From Echinostoma caproni (taxonomy: Eukaryota > Platyhelminthes > Trematoda > Plagiorchiida > Echinostomatidae): a DNA stretch of 11,678 nucleotides. The translations under genes and the position numbers were made by a program. Each line of letters opens with the position of its first letter. The stretch's first letter is position 1. The notes beneath the pieces were generated by a model that saw only the letters and a list, made by a program, of their open reading frames with translations, ran no database searches and had not been told where the DNA came from. Below are positions 8,876 to 11,678 of this stretch, in pieces. The DNA lies in contig UZAN01042381.1 in assembly GCA_900618425.1 (NCBI GenBank), forward strand, positions 33,873 to 45,550, given 5' to 3'.

Positions 8876-9060
8876 ATGTGAGCATCACGATGAGACTCCA
8901 CCTTGACGCGGTGTGATGGCTTGCACACCTCTGTGACCCATTGAGCTACACAGAATGGTTTGGGTCAGGCCATGGATCTGATCACTCCTGAAGGGTCAAT
9001 GGGTAGAGATCAGACGAAGTCCAGTTTCCTGGTCCCCCAGGTTAGGGGTTCAACTTGAAT

Positions 9061-9120
9061 TGGCGTCTCAGTCGGTAAAACGTGTTGGAGGTATAACTGA
9101 TCCAAGCTAATGGGTCTCCA
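9061..9120 (+). repeat. tRNA-like head of composite element
   Basis: The sequence GTCT CAGTCGGTA AAAC (9065-9081) forms a D-arm with three of four stem pairs and the characteristic AGTCGGTA loop, matching a tRNA A box. About 40 bases on, TGGGT and ATCCA (near 9110-9124) can pair as a T-stem around a shortened loop, overlapping a degraded B box. The anticodon arm is not preserved. Taken with the LINE tail downstream this suggests a pol III promoter head of a SINE, now decayed. Confidence 0.45.
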
Positions 9121-9280
9121 ATCCACCTTAACCGCTTCCTTGCAGTGAGCTTCTTATCAGAACTAAAGGCTTTGGTTGAGAACCCTAATCTTTCTGCTGC
9201 TTAGTGGCTGGACACCCTGCAGCACCCGTCCATTAAAGCTTCTATGAACACACAAACTAAAAATAACTCCTGCCTTCCAG

Positions 9281-9593
9281 GTCTGGATCCAAAGGACTCT
9301 GTAACTGGTTGGTTGGAGACACTGAAGGATATGGAAACCAACCGACATCAGTGGCGTTCTTGTTGTCATTTCTTATCAGGCCAGAATGCTTGAAACAGTA
9401 TGTGTATGCACACTTAGATTTTGCTCTCTGTGTATTGAAGATAGAGGTTCTCGTTCTTTGCTTCCCTCCAATGAGGCCCAATCCCTCTCCATCTTGTTCT
9501 TTATCACTTGATTTGTGTACATTGTGAGCGATTGGTAAAGTGAATAGTAAAGTTCGCTTCACTGTTCGATGACGATGATGATGATGATGATGA
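9281..9593 (+). mobile_element. RTE-like LINE-derived 3' tail, second copy
   Basis: Closely parallels 945-1264. The frame from 9280 reads GLDPKDSVTGWLETLKDM, then WRSC(C)HFLSGQNA, uninterrupted to the TGA at 9391-9393. The copy at 423-1264 has the same motif with a stop inside it. The 3' untranslated sequence shares GCTTGA-A-CAGTATGT and TGTGTATTG-type stretches, and both end in a GAT array. The shared part begins just after a pyrimidine-rich TGCCTTCCAG, where the two copies diverge completely upstream. Confidence 0.75.
9574..9593 (+). repeat. (GAT)n tail of second LINE-tailed element
   Basis: Six GAT units plus GA, preceded by GAT GAC, terminate the element. This parallels 1244-1264. Confidence 0.85.
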
Positions 9594-10038
9594 ACAGGAA
9601 AACATGCAGATTACCGTATTAGAATTCACGCATTTACGTGAGCGTTTGTGTCTGATTATCACCTCAACTCGCATATTGTCGTCTGGTGGAATAGCAGACT
9701 TCATCGCAAAAAAGTGCAATTGCTATTGGCCGAAACTGAAATTCTCCGAAAATGAACTGCTGATGGTGCCGAGTCTCAGGATCATAGTTGATTTAATGGG
9801 ATTGGGGCGGGTGAGCAGTTCTCAGGGAACGGGGTATAAAAACCAATTTTCTGTACAAATACAAATATAAAAAGAACCGCTAAAATCAATTAACCCCGTC
9901 TGCATTTGTTCCACGCAGAGTCCTTCACCTCCTCTAATTGCACTTTTCGTACATTTTTCATTCCCCATAATTGTGAATGCCTTGGCCAGGATAAAAGTCG
10001 TCCGATTCCCTTAGTACTTGCCTCAATGCTTTGCTTCA
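9594..10038. other. Unassigned sequence, no gene called
   Basis: A plus-strand frame of 88 codons (9604-9870) starts with ATG immediately after the GAT tail but shows no domain. A TATAAAA near 9835 has no gene downstream. Confidence 0.4.
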
Positions 10039-10056
10039 TGTGTGTGTGTGTGTGTG
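10039..10056 (+). repeat. (TG)9 microsatellite
   Basis: Perfect dinucleotide run of 18 bases. Confidence 0.85.
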
Positions 10057-11360
10057 CGATGGCGAGAAAATAACCGCGCTGGTTGGTGGGTGAGTGGGTG
10101 GGTTGGTTATGCTTTATTCTTTATCACACAGGATTTGTACTTTTATGTGCATTTACGGAGAAGCATTATATGTGTATGTACCGGCAATACACGGAAAAAA
10201 CATTCCAGCAGAGCACATACACCCTCGGCATTGTATTACGGAACTGTATGGAAAACAAGCTCGTTCTTGTTGCTTGATACACAAGCGTAACAGGCGGCTG
10301 ATTAGGTCATAGCAAAAATGGAGGAAGGAATGAAGGCTACATAATAACAGGGTGGCGAAAGATGAAATACCAGTTTAGTCACAGTGTTGTAGGCAATGTT
10401 TTCGATCATTGCAGTTGTCGGTTTTCGATCTTCTCTCGAGTTATCGACGGACGATCACGGCAGTTTGAGACCTTTCATAAATGATACAGTGAGATATCGT
10501 TGTGCACAGTGCAAATGAAACAGGAAACATATTGTTTCTCCGTGCACACAAATCGGGATTGCTCAGTGGAATCCTGATCACCTACTTGGTGGACGATGAT
10601 ACAAGTCCCCTAATCTCGTTTCACAGCAACGCATTGACGGTGTATGGATAGTTTGGAATGAATCAATCACATTAACCAAGTGATCCATTTCCGCTGTGTG
10701 GTTAGCAGTCGCAATTGGAACAAAATTTCCTCCAAAAACCAGTCTAATAATCCAAAGTTCGTAAGATCCCTCGGTACCTTTTTGCATCCTCACACGCTCA
10801 GATGTGAAATCATCTGTTGTTCAGTTTCGTGTCACTTGACCCACACACGTGTATTGATCTGAATCACGGGCGCCAGATGTCTCGTAATGATGTCGAAATG
10901 ATACATGGGTACATCTCTGAGAGTGCAAACAGGTGGGCGAACGCACACACACGCGCACCTTTCATCAAATAGTGATCATCCCATCAGCCCAAAAGTCCAT
11001 CATCACTGTCGGAGTGACGTGATTTGGCGGACTTGTGATGAGTGGCTTACATGGGCTCTTTGTCATCGATTGTAATGTTTTCATCGTGATTGGAGAATCT
11101 TATTTGTCAAGAGAAATATGAGAAAGCAACAATATTTTTGGAGAATGGGACGAGGGGGTGGTGTGTGTGTGCGAGCGCGTGATTGAGCATGACTTGGAAC
11201 TATTCTCATGCAAATGAGTATAAGATTATGACCTCANCTCAGTTTGAGAAAGTTCTTCTCTCCATAAAATCACCCATACCGAATTAGGCGACCCGGGAAT
11301 AACAGAAACAAGGAATTGGTCGGACTGAAAGAACATCGCGACCAGTTATCCCTTACCACT
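10057..11360. other. Unassigned sequence, no gene seen
   Basis: About 1.3 kb without a recognised gene. Overlapping open frames of 60-90 codons (10018-10312 plus, 10578-10793 minus, 10680-10862 plus) lack domains. Short (CA) and (GT) runs lie near 10944 and 11161. A semi-palindrome CTCATGCAAATGAG is at about 11207-11220, and an ambiguous base is at 11237. Confidence 0.45.
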
Positions 11361-11678
11361 CCCGATGGCACTTATCAGTTTGCATAAAAACATAACCGCT
11401 CTACATTAGATACTGTTTCTTCACTAAAGTTCACTTCATCTGTAAGTTCTATCAGCGAGAAAGGCAAATATGTGTCCTGTGCATTTCTTCACTATTCTTC
11501 TGCGTTTGATTCGGTGCCCTGTTCTCTTCTTATTTAAATCCTCCAATCTTTTGGCTGTCCCACTTCTCTTCTTGAATGGCCCGCTGATTACTTTTCGCAC
11601 AGATATCAGTATGTTAAATTGGGAAGAAGACAGACAACCGCTTCACTCAATAGTTCTGGTGCACTTCAAGGTGCTATC
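11361..11678 (+). pseudogene. Non-LTR reverse transcriptase fragment, cut by window edge
   Basis: One frame reads YQFA, a stop (11385), then NRSTLDTVSS, GKYVSCAFLHYSSAFDSVP, a stop (11535), FGCP, YFSHRYQYVKLGRRQTT and SSGALQGAI up to the last base. YQFAxxxNRSTLDAV, FLDYSSAFDSI and SSGxxQGxxLSP are the standard fingers/palm blocks and motifs A and B of Jockey/CR1/L2-type reverse transcriptases. In motif A the catalytic Asp of the LDYSSAFD block is replaced by His (codon CAC at 11490-11492). Two in-frame stops and this change mark it as dead. The YADD catalytic box and C-terminus, if present, lie beyond the window. It does not obviously belong to the CR1-like pieces at 6690-8880, which lack this region, so family identity is open. 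Confidence 0.8.

Larger units (their letters stand above)
7699..8880 (+). mobile_element. CR1-like LINE, 5' half only
   Basis: Combines the ORF1 and endonuclease remnants above in collinear order on the plus strand. Loss of the 3' half is unusual for target-primed insertion, which truncates 5' ends, so a later deletion or disruption at about 8880, where the next element starts, must be invoked. Both ends are approximate. Confidence 0.6.
8890..9593 (+). mobile_element. Composite SINE-like element with LINE-derived 3' tail
   Basis: This stretch has no coherent long ORF until about 9280. It contains tRNA-like signatures near 9061-9120 and then a body of about 160 bases. From 9281 it continues as the 3' end of the same LINE family as the fragment at 423-1264, including the same GAT-array terminus. 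A tRNA-like head, a unique body and a LINE-derived tail is the classic SINE architecture. The upstream part, 8890-9060, includes GGGTTCAACTTG, a weak B-box look-alike, and may belong to the element or to flanking repeat. An alternative is a LINE copy with a divergent or rearranged upstream region. The left boundary is uncertain. Confidence 0.5.

Noticed and set aside
11207..11220. Octamer ATGCAAAT inside a near-palindrome
   Set aside because: A single short motif occurs often by chance, and no gene is nearby to regulate.
1..11678. CRISPR array, prokaryotic operon or novel defence system
   Set aside because: No regularly spaced repeats, no ribosome-binding-site-led gene strings, and the recognisable content is animal-type retrotransposon debris.

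Overview
The window looks like non-genic DNA from an animal genome, most likely a digenean trematode (fluke). The grounds are the families and style of the decayed non-LTR retrotransposons: an RTE-type element with a GAT-repeat tail, a CR1-type element whose first ORF carries a PHD-like zinc finger, and a third Jockey-superfamily reverse transcriptase. Moderate base composition fits liver and lung flukes better than the AT-rich schistosomes. The phylum is inferred from family resemblance and the genus is not determined. There is no bacterial gene architecture, no intact cellular gene, no rRNA or functional tRNA, and no CRISPR array.

Layout: bases 61-118 hold a faint tRNA-like T-arm on the minus strand. 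Bases 423-1264 are the 5'-truncated 3' end of an RTE-like LINE on the plus strand, with frameshifts and stops and a (GAT)7 tail. A tRNA-like segment, possibly a SINE head, lies at 2175-2231. Bases 2232-6690 are mostly unassigned AT-rich DNA with two GC-richer blocks that look like old repeats (3952-4335 and 4840-5460) and several microsatellites. Bases 6690-7348 are the 3' end of a CR1-like LINE with an AACTG tail. Bases 7699-8875 are the 5' half of a CR1-like LINE (PHD-finger ORF1 remnant, then an APE-type endonuclease remnant). Bases 8890-9593 look like a composite element: a tRNA-like part near 9061-9120 and a 3' tail closely matching the RTE-like LINE at 423-1264, again ending in GAT repeats. 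Bases 9594-11360 hold nothing I can name. From about 11361 to the window edge is another reverse transcriptase fragment, cut off by the window.

None of the coding remnants can make a working protein. Their relationship is genomic, not biochemical: the LINE at 423-1264 and the composite element at 8890-9593 share a 3' end, as expected when a SINE uses the machinery of its partner LINE. The two CR1-like pieces lie in the order 3' half then 5' half, so they are at least two insertions or one rearranged copy. Two ambiguous bases (6256 and 11237) are present.
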